13,235 bases of DNA from an uncultured Eisenbergiella sp. Lineage in GTDB: Bacteria; Bacillota; Clostridia; Lachnospirales; Lachnospiraceae. Both the position numbers and the translations under genes were made by a program. Every line of letters starts with the position of its first letter. Position 1 is the stretch's first letter. The notes beneath the pieces are model-generated. The model saw only the letters and a program-made list of their open reading frames with translations, was not told where the DNA came from and did not search any database. This document shows, piece after piece, positions 1-7,907 of this stretch. The stretch spans positions 1 through 13,235 of the forward strand of contig CARDPF010000062.1 of the NCBI GenBank assembly GCA_948960675.1. Reading direction: 5' to 3'.

Positions 1-1
1 G

Positions 2-1951
2 GATGTCTGGAAACGGTATGACCTGGAATATGAAGCCAAAGACGGCGGTCAGGATATGGTTCTTAGGCTTTTTTGCCCGCAGGGCGGACGGTTACATATC
101 GGTTTTGTTTCGCTGATGCCGGTCCGTACATTCATGGGACACGGACTGCGCTGCGATATCGCCGAAAAGTTAAAGGCGCTGCGGCCCAAGTTTTTCCGGT
201 TCCCCGGGGGGTGCATTGTGGAGGGCTTTACGCCGTCTACCATGTGGCGCTTTGCCGATACGGTGGGGCCGGTCTGGGAACGTCCCGGAAAGCTTTTGAT
301 GTGGCATTACAGAACCTATGACGGCGTGGGTTTCCATGAGTATCTCCAGTTTTGCGAGGATTTGGATATGGAGCCCTTGTATGTCTGTAACTGCGGCATG
401 ACCTGTCAGGCCAGAAAGGAAGTGCTGCTGGAAGGGGAGGCTTTTGACGATACCCTAAAGGATGCTTTATCCGCCATTGAATATGCGGTGGGGGATGCTT
501 CGACGAAATGGGGAGCCTTTCGGGCAAAGATGGGGCATCCCGAACCGTTCCGTCTTAACTATATTGAGATCGGCAACGAGAACTGGGGGGAGGCATACGA
601 AGAACGGTACCAGAAGTTCTATCATGCCATCAAAGAAAAATATCCCCATATCCGCTGTATAGCCAATTCCCATTTGGAGAAAAAGGGGCAAAAGACACAG
701 CTGGTAGACGAGCATTATTATGATACTGCGGAATGGTTCGCAGAGAATACGGAGTTGTTTGACGGCTATGACCGTGGCGGCCCTGAGATTTTCCTCGGGG
801 AAGTGGCGGTGGTGCGGGGTTATGTGGGCGAATTGTACGGGGCGCTGGGGGAAGCGGCGTTTTTCACCGGAGTGGAGAGGAACCAGGATATCGTAACCCT
901 TGCCTCTTATGCGCCGCTTTTGGAAAACGTACATTATCAGGCCTGGTTCCCGAATCTGATTTTATTCAATAACCGGGAGAGTTTCGGGATTCCCAGTTAT
1001 TATGTCTGGAAGCTGTTCGGAAGCTTTAGGGGCGATCACGTGGTGGCATCCCGGCTGGAGACCGGACGGATTCCAAGGCCCCTAAAGGGGCGGCTTGCCC
1101 TGCTTGGACAGCCGGGGGTACGGTACCGCAGGCCTTTCTGGAACGGGGAAGAACAGGCTGTGACCCATGAAGTGATGGGCAGGGCAGAGGCGGAGGGCGA
1201 CAGCTTTGTGGTTGGAGCGCCGGACGAAGAACAGCTTGCCGAGAGCCGCCGCCATTTTGGGGCGAAGCTGGATGAAATCCTGATTGTTTTTGGGGAGGAG
1301 ACGGCAGAAAACGGAACCTTTGAGATAGAACTGATGCAGGAAGGGGGCAGGGAGTTTGTCCTGGGGATTTTTCCTTCCCGGATGCCGGATACCGCCTATG
1401 TCAGTGATGAGACCAATCCCCCTGCGGCGTGGAATGTGGAGAATGTAAAGCCGATTTTGTGGAAGATTGATGAAAAGGAGCACGTCCTGTTTGAGAAGGA
1501 AGGGCCCAGGACGAAAATACTTGCCCGTTTTGCAGACGATGGGGCGGCAAACGAGGGGACGCCGGACGGCTTTTGCAGGTTTGCCTACCGGACGGACGGG
1601 CGGCGCATTGCATTATACCGGGGGAAAAGGCTGATAGGCGAAGCCATGCTTCCTTCCTTCCCTGCGCAAAGCTGTGTGGTGACGGATACGCAGGACCGGA
1701 TCTATATCAAGCTGGTAAATCTTGCACAGGAGGAAGAGGAAATGCACATTTCACTGGACTGTGACGTGGAGGATGCGTATCTGGCCCATGTCCTTACCGG
1801 GGAAATGCGGGCCAAAAACAGTTTTGAAAACCCTGTGTGCGTTTGTGACCGGACGTTTGCGCTTTTGGGGGCGGCACAAAATTTCACCTATAAAATGCCA
1901 AAACTTAGTGTGGCAGTGCTGGAACTTACCAGAACAGGAGGCGGCAGATGA
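2..1951 (+). CDS. GH51 alpha-L-arabinofuranosidase, 5' end outside window
   Basis: Family GH51 retaining glycosidase that removes terminal alpha-L-arabinofuranosyl groups from arabinoxylan or arabinan oligosaccharides. The frame is open from base 2 with no start, so 649 C-terminal residues are visible; the ATG at 56 lies inside the conserved region and is not the start. Numbering from the first visible codon, an RFPGG motif typical of GH51 lies near residue 67, GNENWG carries the acid/base Glu193, and the segment IFLGEVAV carries the likely nucleophile Glu267. ASYAPL and the following aromatic-rich stretch also match the family. After the barrel, roughly residues 358-558 look like an inserted beta-rich domain before the C-terminal sandwich resumes at IYIKLVNL. 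Its stop overlaps the next start by 4 bases (ATGA), so it is translationally coupled to the importer. No signal peptide can be assessed. Some GH51 members are endoglucanases, but the context favours arabinofuranosidase. Confidence 0.9.
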   Translation, partial: DVWKRYDLEYEAKDGGQDMVLRLFCPQGGRLHIGFVSLMPVRTFMGHGLRCDIAEKLKALRPKFFRFPGGCIVEGFTPSTMWRFADTVGPVWERPGKLLMWHYRTYDGVGFHEYLQFCEDLDMEPLYVCNCGMTCQARKEVLLEGEAFDDTLKDALSAIEYAVGDASTKWGAFRAKMGHPEPFRLNYIEIGNENWGEAYEERYQKFYHAIKEKYPHIRCIANSHLEKKGQKTQLVDEHYYDTAEWFAENTELFDGYDRGGPEIFLGEVAVVRGYVGELYGALGEAAFFTGVERNQDIVTLASYAPLLENVHYQAWFPNLILFNNRESFGIPSYYVWKLFGSFRGDHVVASRLETGRIPRPLKGRLALLGQPGVRYRRPFWNGEEQAVTHEVMGRAEAEGDSFVVGAPDEEQLAESRRHFGAKLDEILIVFGEETAENGTFEIELMQEGGREFVLGIFPSRMPDTAYVSDETNPPAAWNVENVKPILWKIDEKEHVLFEKEGPRTKILARFADDGAANEGTPDGFCRFAYRTDGRRIALYRGKRLIGEAMLPSFPAQSCVVTDTQDRIYIKLVNLAQEEEEMHISLDCDVEDAYLAHVLTGEMRAKNSFENPVCVCDRTFALLGAAQNFTYKMPKLSVAVLELTRTGGGR

Positions 1952-2871
1952 AGCGTTTTTTCCAGAATAAAAGAAAAGTAAGGGGCTTTAAGGAATTCCT
2001 TTATATCGTTCCCTTTCTGGCCTTGGTGGCGGTATTTTCCTATTATCCGCTTTACGGGTGGGTGTACGCGTTTTTTGACTACAAACCGCCGTTCCCGTTG
2101 TCCATCAATCAGTTTGCGGGACTGAAATGGTTTAAATCCATGGTGGATAACCCGGTAAAAACGATGCAGATCCTAAAGGTTCTGCGCAATACCTTTGCCA
2201 TGAGCGGATTAAGCCTTCTATTTTCATGGTTCCCCATGATCTTTGCAGTGTTTTTAAACGAGATCAAATGTGTGCCCTTTAAGAAGTTTGTACAAACCGT
2301 TACGACGCTGCCCAATTTCATCAGCTGGGTATTGGTTTATTCCATTGCCTACTGCCTGTTAAACAGCACGGGTGTGGTCAATTCGGTACTGATGAACCTT
2401 GGCGTTATCGATACCCCGCAGCTGTTTTTGCAGTCTACCAGACATGTGTGGTTTAAAATGTGGCTGTGGCTGACTTGGAAAAATGCGGGCTGGTCAGCGA
2501 TTATGTATATTGCCGCCATTACCGGAATTGACGAGGAGTTAAACGAAGCGGCGCGGGTGGACGGCGCTTCCAGGATGCAGATTATTTGGAATATCACAAT
2601 CCCCAGCATTCTCCCGACCTATTTTGTGCTGGTGATGTTGAGCCTTGCCAACTTTTTGTCAAACGGTATGGAACAGTATTTTGTATTTGAGAACGCATTC
2701 AATAAAGAGAGCATTGAGGTGCTGGATCTCTATGTATACAACCTGGCGATGGGAAGCGGCGGTTATTCCCTTTCCACTGCGATAAGTATTTTGAAATCGG
2801 TGGTGAGCGTTTTGCTTTTGTGCTGTACCAACGGAATCTCAAAGCTGATCAGGGGCGAAGGTTTTATCTGA
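1948..2871 (+). CDS. CUT1 ABC sugar transporter permease, LplB/YtcP-type first subunit
   Basis: Integral-membrane subunit of a binding-protein-dependent oligosaccharide importer, 307 residues, the usual size for this family. A basic N-terminus (KRFFQNKRK) precedes a first membrane segment around residues 17-36, and several further hydrophobic segments follow. The cytoplasmic EAA loop that contacts the ATPase lies at residues 200-219, beginning EAARVDGAS and ending TIP. It starts at the ATG overlapping the GH51 stop; the ribosome site is the AGGAGG just upstream (about 1936-1941). It pairs with the second permease 72 bases downstream. No ATPase gene is in the window, which is normal for CUT1 systems that borrow an MsmX/UgpC-type ATPase. 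The substrate cannot be read from the permease; the flanking GH51 and GH120 enzymes suggest arabinoxylo-oligosaccharides (inference). Confidence 0.93.
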   Translation: MKRFFQNKRKVRGFKEFLYIVPFLALVAVFSYYPLYGWVYAFFDYKPPFPLSINQFAGLKWFKSMVDNPVKTMQILKVLRNTFAMSGLSLLFSWFPMIFAVFLNEIKCVPFKKFVQTVTTLPNFISWVLVYSIAYCLLNSTGVVNSVLMNLGVIDTPQLFLQSTRHVWFKMWLWLTWKNAGWSAIMYIAAITGIDEELNEAARVDGASRMQIIWNITIPSILPTYFVLVMLSLANFLSNGMEQYFVFENAFNKESIEVLDLYVYNLAMGSGGYSLSTAISILKSVVSVLLLCCTNGISKLIRGEGFI

Positions 2872-2943
2872 CCGTCCATGGGATACCGGGTGACTCTTTG
2901 TGACAGGTGTGCAGGCATGGCCTGTGGAATGTAGGGGTATTTT

Positions 2944-3882
2944 ATGATGAAGCAGAAAAACAACGCGCATGGCAAGTCGGTGAAATATAAGGTCGGCATT
3001 GGGGACCGTATCATAAGCGTGGTCACGTATGTGGTCTATTCCCTCTTTGCCTTTGTGTGCGCATATCCTTTTTACTATATTTTTATCAATACGATCAGTT
3101 CCAACGATTTGAGCCAGCGGGGAAAGGTGTTGTTTTGGCCAAAGGAAGTGCATTTTCACAACTACCAGCAGGTGATGAAAATTCCGGATTTGTTTTCGGC
3201 CGCAAAGGTTTCCGTGGAAAGGACGGTGATCGGGACGGCGCTGACGGTGGTGATTGCGGCGTTCCTGGGTTTCATGTTTACGCGGGAGACACTTTGGAAG
3301 CGCAAGCTGTGGTATCGGATGGTGGCGGCCACCATGTATTTTAACGCCGGGATTATTCCCTGGTTTATCACGATGCGCAACCTGCATTTGACGAATAATT
3401 TCTGGGGGTATATTCTGCCGATGGCGGTGCAGCCTTTTTACATCATTCTCTGTAAGACCTTTGTGGAATCCGTGCCCAAGGAACTGCAGGATGCGGCGGA
3501 AATCGACGGGGCCGGAACGTTGAAGGTGTTCTTTTCCATCATCATTCCGATCATCAAGCCGATTCTTGCGACGGTGGCGATTTTTGCGGCGGTAGCGCAG
3601 TGGAATGCTTTTCAGGATACCCTGCTTTTGGTGACGGACAGCAAGCTTTATACGCTGCAATTTACCTTGTACCAGTATATCAATCAGGCCAGTTCCCTAA
3701 AGGCGCTGGTCAACAATACCACTTCGTCGGCCAGCCTGGCGGCGAGTCTGGCACATGCACAGACGGCTACTTCCATTCGTATGACGGTGACAATCGTTGT
3801 TGTGACGCCCATTATTTTGGTGTATCCGTTCTTCCAGAGGTTTTTTACCAAGGGTATTATGATCGGCGCTGTAAAAGGCTGA
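2944..3882 (+). CDS. CUT1 ABC sugar transporter permease, LplC/YesQ-type second subunit
   Basis: Second membrane subunit of the importer, 312 residues. A first membrane segment spans about residues 24-50, followed by the family's periplasmic-side stretch, several more hydrophobic helices, and an EAA loop at 183-202 starting DAAEIDGAG and ending IIP. The C-terminus ends with a short GAVKG tail, as is common in LplC-like permeases. Two adjacent ATG codons (2944 and 2947) are possible starts. The AGGGG at 2933-2937 gives spacings of 6 and 9 bases, so either works; I keep the first. The 72-base gap after the first permease holds a small hairpin (CAGGC/GCCTG, 2912-2924) without a T-run, so transcription probably continues through. 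It forms the heterodimeric channel with the upstream permease. Confidence 0.93.
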   Translation: MMKQKNNAHGKSVKYKVGIGDRIISVVTYVVYSLFAFVCAYPFYYIFINTISSNDLSQRGKVLFWPKEVHFHNYQQVMKIPDLFSAAKVSVERTVIGTALTVVIAAFLGFMFTRETLWKRKLWYRMVAATMYFNAGIIPWFITMRNLHLTNNFWGYILPMAVQPFYIILCKTFVESVPKELQDAAEIDGAGTLKVFFSIIIPIIKPILATVAIFAAVAQWNAFQDTLLLVTDSKLYTLQFTLYQYINQASSLKALVNNTTSSASLAASLAHAQTATSIRMTVTIVVVTPIILVYPFFQRFFTKGIMIGAVKG

Positions 3883-3927
3883 TGTTTTACCTTATAGAGC
3901 AAGGAAATCAATAAAGGAGGATCAGAA

Positions 3928-4827
3928 ATGAAGAGTAAGAAAGTATTGTCCATGCTGCTGACATCGGCGATGCTGGCAGGAATGCTTGCAGGATGCGGAA
4001 GTGCGCCTGCCAAGGAAACGCCTGCAGCTGCCCAGCCGGAAAACGTGGAGGCAGACGATGGCAAAGAGGAAGCGCCTGCAGAGAGCAAGCAGGAAGATGC
4101 CGGTTCCGATACGGCTTCCGGCTCCGACAAGGAATTGCTGTCCCTCGAAATTTATGACGTGGCAGCCAACTACCAGGGCATACAGACCGGTTGGTTTGAC
4201 AAGGTCGTCAAGGACCGCTTTAACCTGGAACTGAACATTATCGCGCCGCAGGTAGCGGGGGACGCGGTTTTCCAGACCAGGGCAAGCACCGGAAATTTGG
4301 GCGATATCCTGATTTTGGAGGGAGCAGATTTTGCGGACTGTGTTTCGGCCGGATTGGTCAAGGATATCAGCGCGGAGATTGGCAACTATTCCAACCTGAT
4401 GACCTATGAGGATCAGATTAAGACATTCAACGAAGGACTGCCCGGAAATGAAGCGGGTATCACTTACGGGATTCCGGCACAGATGACCAATACGTCCCCG
4501 ACCGACTATTCGCAGGACGTCATTTATTCCAGTCCTTTGCTTCGCTGGGATCTGTATTCCGAACTGGGATGTCCCGAAATTAAAGATTTGGACGGGCTTT
4601 TGGATGTGCTGGAGCAGATGATGAAAGCGCATCCCACCAATGAGAGCGGGGATCCCGCGTATCCGTTCTCCCTTTGGGCCGACTGGGACGGCGGCGACGG
4701 TATGCTGGGCATTGCGAATGTTGTACAGCTGACCACATGGTACGGCGAAAAGATCAAGGGTTCTGCCATTTTGAAGCCCGACAATACCTTCATTCCGTTG
4801 ACGGATAAGGCCGGTACCTATTATTAG
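3928..4827 (+). CDS. N-terminal half of the split solute-binding lipoprotein
   Basis: This is the product if translation stops at the TAG: 299 residues. A type II signal peptide is clear, with a basic start (KSKK), a hydrophobic core and lipobox LAGC with the lipidated Cys at residue 23. An Ala/Glu/Ser-rich linker follows to about residue 68, tethering the domain to the membrane. The globular part then begins, including a stretch around NLGDILILEG that resembles the hinge-proximal region of CUT1 binding proteins. The start is set by a near-perfect ribosome site, AAAGGAGG at 3913-3920, 7 bases before the ATG. Ending at residue 299, it would lack most of the second lobe and would probably not bind sugar. 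Confidence 0.7.
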   Translation: MKSKKVLSMLLTSAMLAGMLAGCGSAPAKETPAAAQPENVEADDGKEEAPAESKQEDAGSDTASGSDKELLSLEIYDVAANYQGIQTGWFDKVVKDRFNLELNIIAPQVAGDAVFQTRASTGNLGDILILEGADFADCVSAGLVKDISAEIGNYSNLMTYEDQIKTFNEGLPGNEAGITYGIPAQMTNTSPTDYSQDVIYSSPLLRWDLYSELGCPEIKDLDGLLDVLEQMMKAHPTNESGDPAYPFSLWADWDGGDGMLGIANVVQLTTWYGEKIKGSAILKPDNTFIPLTDKAGTYY

Positions 4828-4830
4828 ATT

Positions 4831-5730
4831 TTGAAATTCTTAAACGATGCGCAGGTCAGGGGTCTGGTGGATCCCGATTCCGGTACACAGGACTGGAATG
4901 CGGCATGTGCAAAAATGTCCGCAGGGCAGGTGTATCTGATGTGGTATAGCTGGCAGGTAGGATTCTGGAACTCCCAGGACAGGCTGAAGGCAGGAAATGC
5001 GTTCATCTATACGCCTGTAGCGGATCAGGTTTACTATGCGGATTCCGATACCTACTATGGAAGCGGCCGTGTGTTTGCCGTTGGTTCCCAGGTAGATGAC
5101 GAAAAATATGCGAGGATCATGGAGTTCCTTGACTGGTATGCAAGCCCTGAAGGGCTGACTTTCCAGCATAACGGAATTGAGGGATTCAATTATACGGTCG
5201 GCGACGACGGCAAATTTACGTTGATTAACGACAATGCTTTGATGGATAACCTTCCGGTGCCGGAGGAGTATGGCGGGGCAGGCTATCAGGACGGCAATAA
5301 TGCCATCAACCAGTGGATTGTGGACGCAATCAGCACAAATCCCAATACGGGAGAGCCTTATTCCTGTCAGTATTGGAGCACCTACAAAGAAGCGACCATG
5401 ACGGATATGAAGCGGGAGTGGCAGGAAAAATTTGACGCGGAGGAACCGGTTGACTATATGAAGAAAAACAATCTCTTAGTGGTCAGCCCCAACGTCAGCG
5501 TGACGCTGCCCAGTGATTCCTCCGACATTTCCGTAATCCGTAACCAGTGTAACGAGGCGTTGTGCGATTATTCCTGGAGAATGATTTTTGCGAAGGACGA
5601 TGCAGAGTTTGATTCCATGTGGGATGAAATGTGCAAACAGATGGATGGTTTCGGGTTCCAGGAACTGTATGATTTTGACGTAGAGAAATTCCAGATTGAA
5701 CTGGATGTGAAGCTGGAAGCGATGAAATAA
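4831..5730 (+). CDS. C-terminal half of the split solute-binding protein
   Basis: This half continues the same frame from a TTG two codons after the TAG and runs 299 residues to TAA. Its start region (LKFLNDAQ, then GLVDPDSGTQ) is internal sequence of the binding-protein fold, not a natural N-terminus. It has no signal peptide, so even if made it would stay in the cytoplasm. I see no ribosome site ahead of the TTG, so independent re-initiation looks poor. The remainder, rich in Trp, Tyr and Asp, fits the second lobe and the C-terminal helices of the family. It is best regarded as the downstream part of one gene. Confidence 0.6.
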   Translation: MKFLNDAQVRGLVDPDSGTQDWNAACAKMSAGQVYLMWYSWQVGFWNSQDRLKAGNAFIYTPVADQVYYADSDTYYGSGRVFAVGSQVDDEKYARIMEFLDWYASPEGLTFQHNGIEGFNYTVGDDGKFTLINDNALMDNLPVPEEYGGAGYQDGNNAINQWIVDAISTNPNTGEPYSCQYWSTYKEATMTDMKREWQEKFDAEEPVDYMKKNNLLVVSPNVSVTLPSDSSDISVIRNQCNEALCDYSWRMIFAKDDAEFDSMWDEMCKQMDGFGFQELYDFDVEKFQIELDVKLEAMK

Positions 5731-5796
5731 AGGCAATAGACGCAATAGGGCAGACTTGATAGAACGGTTACTGCCCACAGAGTGAACAGTAACATA

Positions 5797-5824
5797 AAAA
5801 GCCGGGAGGATGTTCCCGGCTTTT
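5797..5824 (+). terminator. Rho-independent terminator after the binding-protein gene
   Basis: A perfect 7-bp GC-rich stem, GCCGGGA (5801-5807) with TCCCGGC (5814-5820) and a 6-base loop, is flanked by AAAA and TTTT that can extend the stem. It lies 70 bases past the TAA. An AT-richer hairpin just upstream (GTTACTG 5767-5773 with CAGTAAC 5787-5793) may help. This probably ends or attenuates the transporter transcript before the GH120-lacI pair. Confidence 0.8.
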
Positions 5825-5826
5825 GT

Positions 5827-5859
5827 CCTAGGATAGGAAATTTTATTTCCTATCTTAGG
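5827..5859. repeat. 14-bp intergenic inverted repeat
   Basis: CCTAGGATAGGAAA (5827-5840) pairs with TTTCCTATCTTAGG (5846-5859) around a 5-base loop, with one G-T/G-A position out of 14. It has no T-run on the + side, and it directly abuts the 13-base sequence shared with the gpmI leader element. It could be part of a mobile-element end or an insulator hairpin; its role is unknown. Confidence 0.6.
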
Positions 5860-5869
5860 GCGTGTTTGA
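5857..5869 (+). repeat. Partial copy of the terminal repeat of the 10461-10536 element
   Basis: AGGGCGTGTTTGA here is identical to the first 13 bases of the MITE-like element at 10461. No matching opposite arm is seen within the following 100 bases, so this is a solo end or remnant. The spacer from 5870 to 5954 otherwise holds no gene and no clear sigma-A promoter. Confidence 0.45.
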
Positions 5870-5898
5870 TGCCACATTGCTTGCAGTGGGGCTGTTGG

Positions 5899-5914
5899 CT
5901 GCGGGAATCCGCAG
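5899..5914. promoter_or_regulatory. Inverted repeat upstream of GH120, possible operator
   Basis: A perfect 6-bp inverted repeat, CTGCGG-GAAT-CCGCAG, lies about 40 bases before the GH120 start. Its place ahead of a gene co-transcribed with a LacI-family regulator makes an operator possible, but it lacks the CG-centred symmetry usual for LacI sites. The evidence is weak. Confidence 0.25.
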
Positions 5915-5954
5915 GGTTGGCGTGCGCAAAAAGGGCGCGGAAATGGGGTAAAAA

Positions 5955-7907
5955 ATGGACAGGACAGGATATCTTCCGGATGGGACTTACTTTGATTTTT
6001 GGGAAAAACAAACGGTTTATGAAAAGCAGCTGCATGTGGATCAAAAACATCCGCTTGCCGACGATCAAAACGACGGAAGCCTGGGGCATCCCCTTCTCAC
6101 CATACAGGAGGCGGCAAACCGGGCCACGCCGGGGACACAGGTACTGATCCATGGGGGTGTGTACCGGGAGTGGGTGCGTCCGGCGCAGGGCGGTTTGGAT
6201 GCTGCCCATATGATAAGCTATGAGGCCTTTGGGGACGGGGAAGTGACGGTCAAGGCATCCGAAATCGTGACGGATTTTTCGGAGAGCAGGGGCTGGCGCA
6301 TACAGCGCGGCCCATGGGGCGATGGGGAACAGGGGAAATGCCGGATATGGCAGTACCGTCTGGATCCGGAGCTTTTTCGCGGCTACAATCCGTTTTGCTG
6401 TGTCAATATCCTGCACGACCGGCTTTTTATAGAGTATGATAAGACGGACATGACGCCGTATTTAAACCGGAGGGGGATGGTTTTTTGCGATAAAAAACCC
6501 CTGCAGCAGGTTGCACTGTACTGTCAGCTGGCAAAGCAGGAGCAAAGCTACTGGGTGGAGGCCAATGGACAGACCATCCATTTCCGCCTGGAAAACGATG
6601 GGGATCCGGCAGGACACCAAATTGAGGTCACGTGCAGGGAGCAGTGTTTTGCACCCGAAATTCCTTTCCTGTCTTATATCCGGGTAAAGGGAATAACCTT
6701 CGCACATGCGGCGGGCGGGGCCCCGGTTCCCCAAAGGGGGGCAGTTTCCTGCCTGAGGGGACATCACTGGGTGATAGAGAATTGTACCGTTGACTGGTCC
6801 AACGGTGTGGGAATTGATGTGGGAAATGAATGCTGGCATCATGAAATCGTGGAGGGACAGACGATTGGCTACAGTGTCATCCGGGGCTGTACGATCCGGG
6901 ACGCGGGTGTCTGCGGGATCGCGGGACTGTTTGCGCAGCATATGCTTATTGAGGATAACCTGATTGAGGGAACGGGATGGCAGAAAATGGAGCTTTCCTG
7001 GGAGGCGGGGGGCATAAAACTGCACAATAGCGTAAACGGCCTCATACGCCGCAACGTTTTCCGCAATACATTGCGGGCGGATCACCTCTGGCTGGATTGT
7101 GGGAATGAAAACAACCGAATTACACACAATCTATTTCTGGATGGGATCTGCCAGAGGGAAGCCATTTTCATTGAGTGTACAAGGGACGGTGTGAACCTGA
7201 TTGACCACAATGTGATTTGGAATGTGGAAGGACGTTTTGAAGAGGCAAAAATTCCGGTTGAGCCTGGCTCTAAGGGCTGGTATAATATGAAAGAGCATGA
7301 TGTGGTAAACGGCTACGGTATTTACGGGGAGGGAACGGATCATCTGCGCATTGTGGCAAACCTGATCGGGAACTGCCGCAGCGCCGGATATTTTTCAAAA
7401 CCCGTCTCCTTCCGCATGAACGGCCTGGAACGTGGCGGTACCTCGCGGGATGCCCGGATCGTGGGCAATTTGTTTTATGACTGCCGGGAAGCAGCCATAA
7501 AGTTTCCCACGAAAGATAATGAGGCGGAGGGCAACCGGTACGTAAAGCAGCTGGGAGGATATTTGCGGATTCTGTATCCTGAGCCGCCTGTCTGCCTGCA
7601 TTTGCCCGCATGGCAGGAGTTTTACGGTTTTGACAGGCAGGGCCGGGAGGCCTGGTTTGACATTGCGGTGGATACAAAAGCGCTGACGCTGCAATTTCTG
7701 CCTGCCAGGGAGAAGCTTCCAGGGTTTGCGGATACTATCGGCCGGCGCAATTTTGCATACCATGTGGAAGAACTGTCCGGACAGGACCGGGAAGCCCTGG
7801 CTTTGACCGCAGCGGTGGACGGCATTGTGCTCTGGGAGGAAGGAACGGAAGCGCAGGCGTTTACGGAAGGGCGGGTCTATGGGATAGACCCAAGGAAGGG
7901 AAAATGA
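5955..7907 (+). CDS. GH120-type beta-xylosidase, cytoplasmic parallel beta-helix
   Basis: Predicted exo-acting beta-xylosidase releasing xylose from xylo-oligosaccharides, 650 residues. The N-terminal part (residues about 26-80) has the family's HVD...DGS...PLLTIQEAA...VYREWV pattern, and the middle is a right-handed parallel beta-helix with repeated short N-rich turns. From memory of the characterised Thermoanaerobacterium XylC, its nucleophile Asp in LWLD and acid/base Glu in VFVE correspond here to Asp381 (LWLDC) and Glu407 (IFIEC), with a nearby AGGIKLH segment also conserved. The Asp-Glu gap is 26 rather than 23 residues, a 3-residue insertion. There is no signal peptide, so it acts on imported sugars. 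The ATG at 5955 is the first in frame (TAA at 5949-5951), with a modest GGGG ribosome site at 5945-5948. Its stop overlaps the regulator start by 4 bases. A different beta-helix specificity, such as GH141-like, is less likely. Confidence 0.8.
   Translation: MDRTGYLPDGTYFDFWEKQTVYEKQLHVDQKHPLADDQNDGSLGHPLLTIQEAANRATPGTQVLIHGGVYREWVRPAQGGLDAAHMISYEAFGDGEVTVKASEIVTDFSESRGWRIQRGPWGDGEQGKCRIWQYRLDPELFRGYNPFCCVNILHDRLFIEYDKTDMTPYLNRRGMVFCDKKPLQQVALYCQLAKQEQSYWVEANGQTIHFRLENDGDPAGHQIEVTCREQCFAPEIPFLSYIRVKGITFAHAAGGAPVPQRGAVSCLRGHHWVIENCTVDWSNGVGIDVGNECWHHEIVEGQTIGYSVIRGCTIRDAGVCGIAGLFAQHMLIEDNLIEGTGWQKMELSWEAGGIKLHNSVNGLIRRNVFRNTLRADHLWLDCGNENNRITHNLFLDGICQREAIFIECTRDGVNLIDHNVIWNVEGRFEEAKIPVEPGSKGWYNMKEHDVVNGYGIYGEGTDHLRIVANLIGNCRSAGYFSKPVSFRMNGLERGGTSRDARIVGNLFYDCREAAIKFPTKDNEAEGNRYVKQLGGYLRILYPEPPVCLHLPAWQEFYGFDRQGREAWFDIAVDTKALTLQFLPAREKLPGFADTIGRRNFAYHVEELSGQDREALALTAAVDGIVLWEEGTEAQAFTEGRVYGIDPRKGK

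Larger units (their letters stand above)
3928..5730 (+). pseudogene. Extracellular solute-binding lipoprotein gene split by an in-frame TAG
   Basis: Taken as one frame, this is a 600-codon sugar-binding lipoprotein of the large LipO/YtcQ type that delivers oligosaccharide to the two permeases upstream. The frame is continuous from the ATG at 3928 to the TAA at 5728-5730 except for a single TAG at 4825-4827 (codon 300). The reading frame does not shift across it, and the sequence on each side reads as one typical protein: a GTYY segment, the stop, then ILKFLNDA and GLVDPDS, a motif common in this family. There are no other lesions. Options are a recent nonsense mutation (for example from GAG or CAG), a sequencing error, or suppression. 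TAG also ends lacI and the NYN gene here, so wholesale TAG reassignment is unlikely. If truly truncated, the importer would lose its binding protein. Confidence 0.75.

Noticed and set aside
1078..1092. GCCCC-TAAA-GGGGC hairpin
   Set aside because: It lies within the GH51 coding frame with no T-run or regulatory context and is explained by codon composition.
2839..3660. Long open frame on the - strand opposite the second permease
   Set aside because: The + strand encodes a clear ABC permease with EAA loop and ribosome site; the - frame is rich in His/Arg, has no recognisable motif and is a shadow of the GC-biased codon positions.
3922..4632. 236-residue open frame on the - strand opposite the binding-protein gene
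   Set aside because: It covers the lipoprotein signal region of an evident + strand gene and shows no motif or ribosome site.
4825..4827. Pyrrolysine or genome-wide TAG reassignment
   Set aside because: TAG ends both the lacI gene (8945-8947) and the NYN gene (13084-13086), and binding proteins are not known pyrrolysine users. It remains testable but is unlikely.
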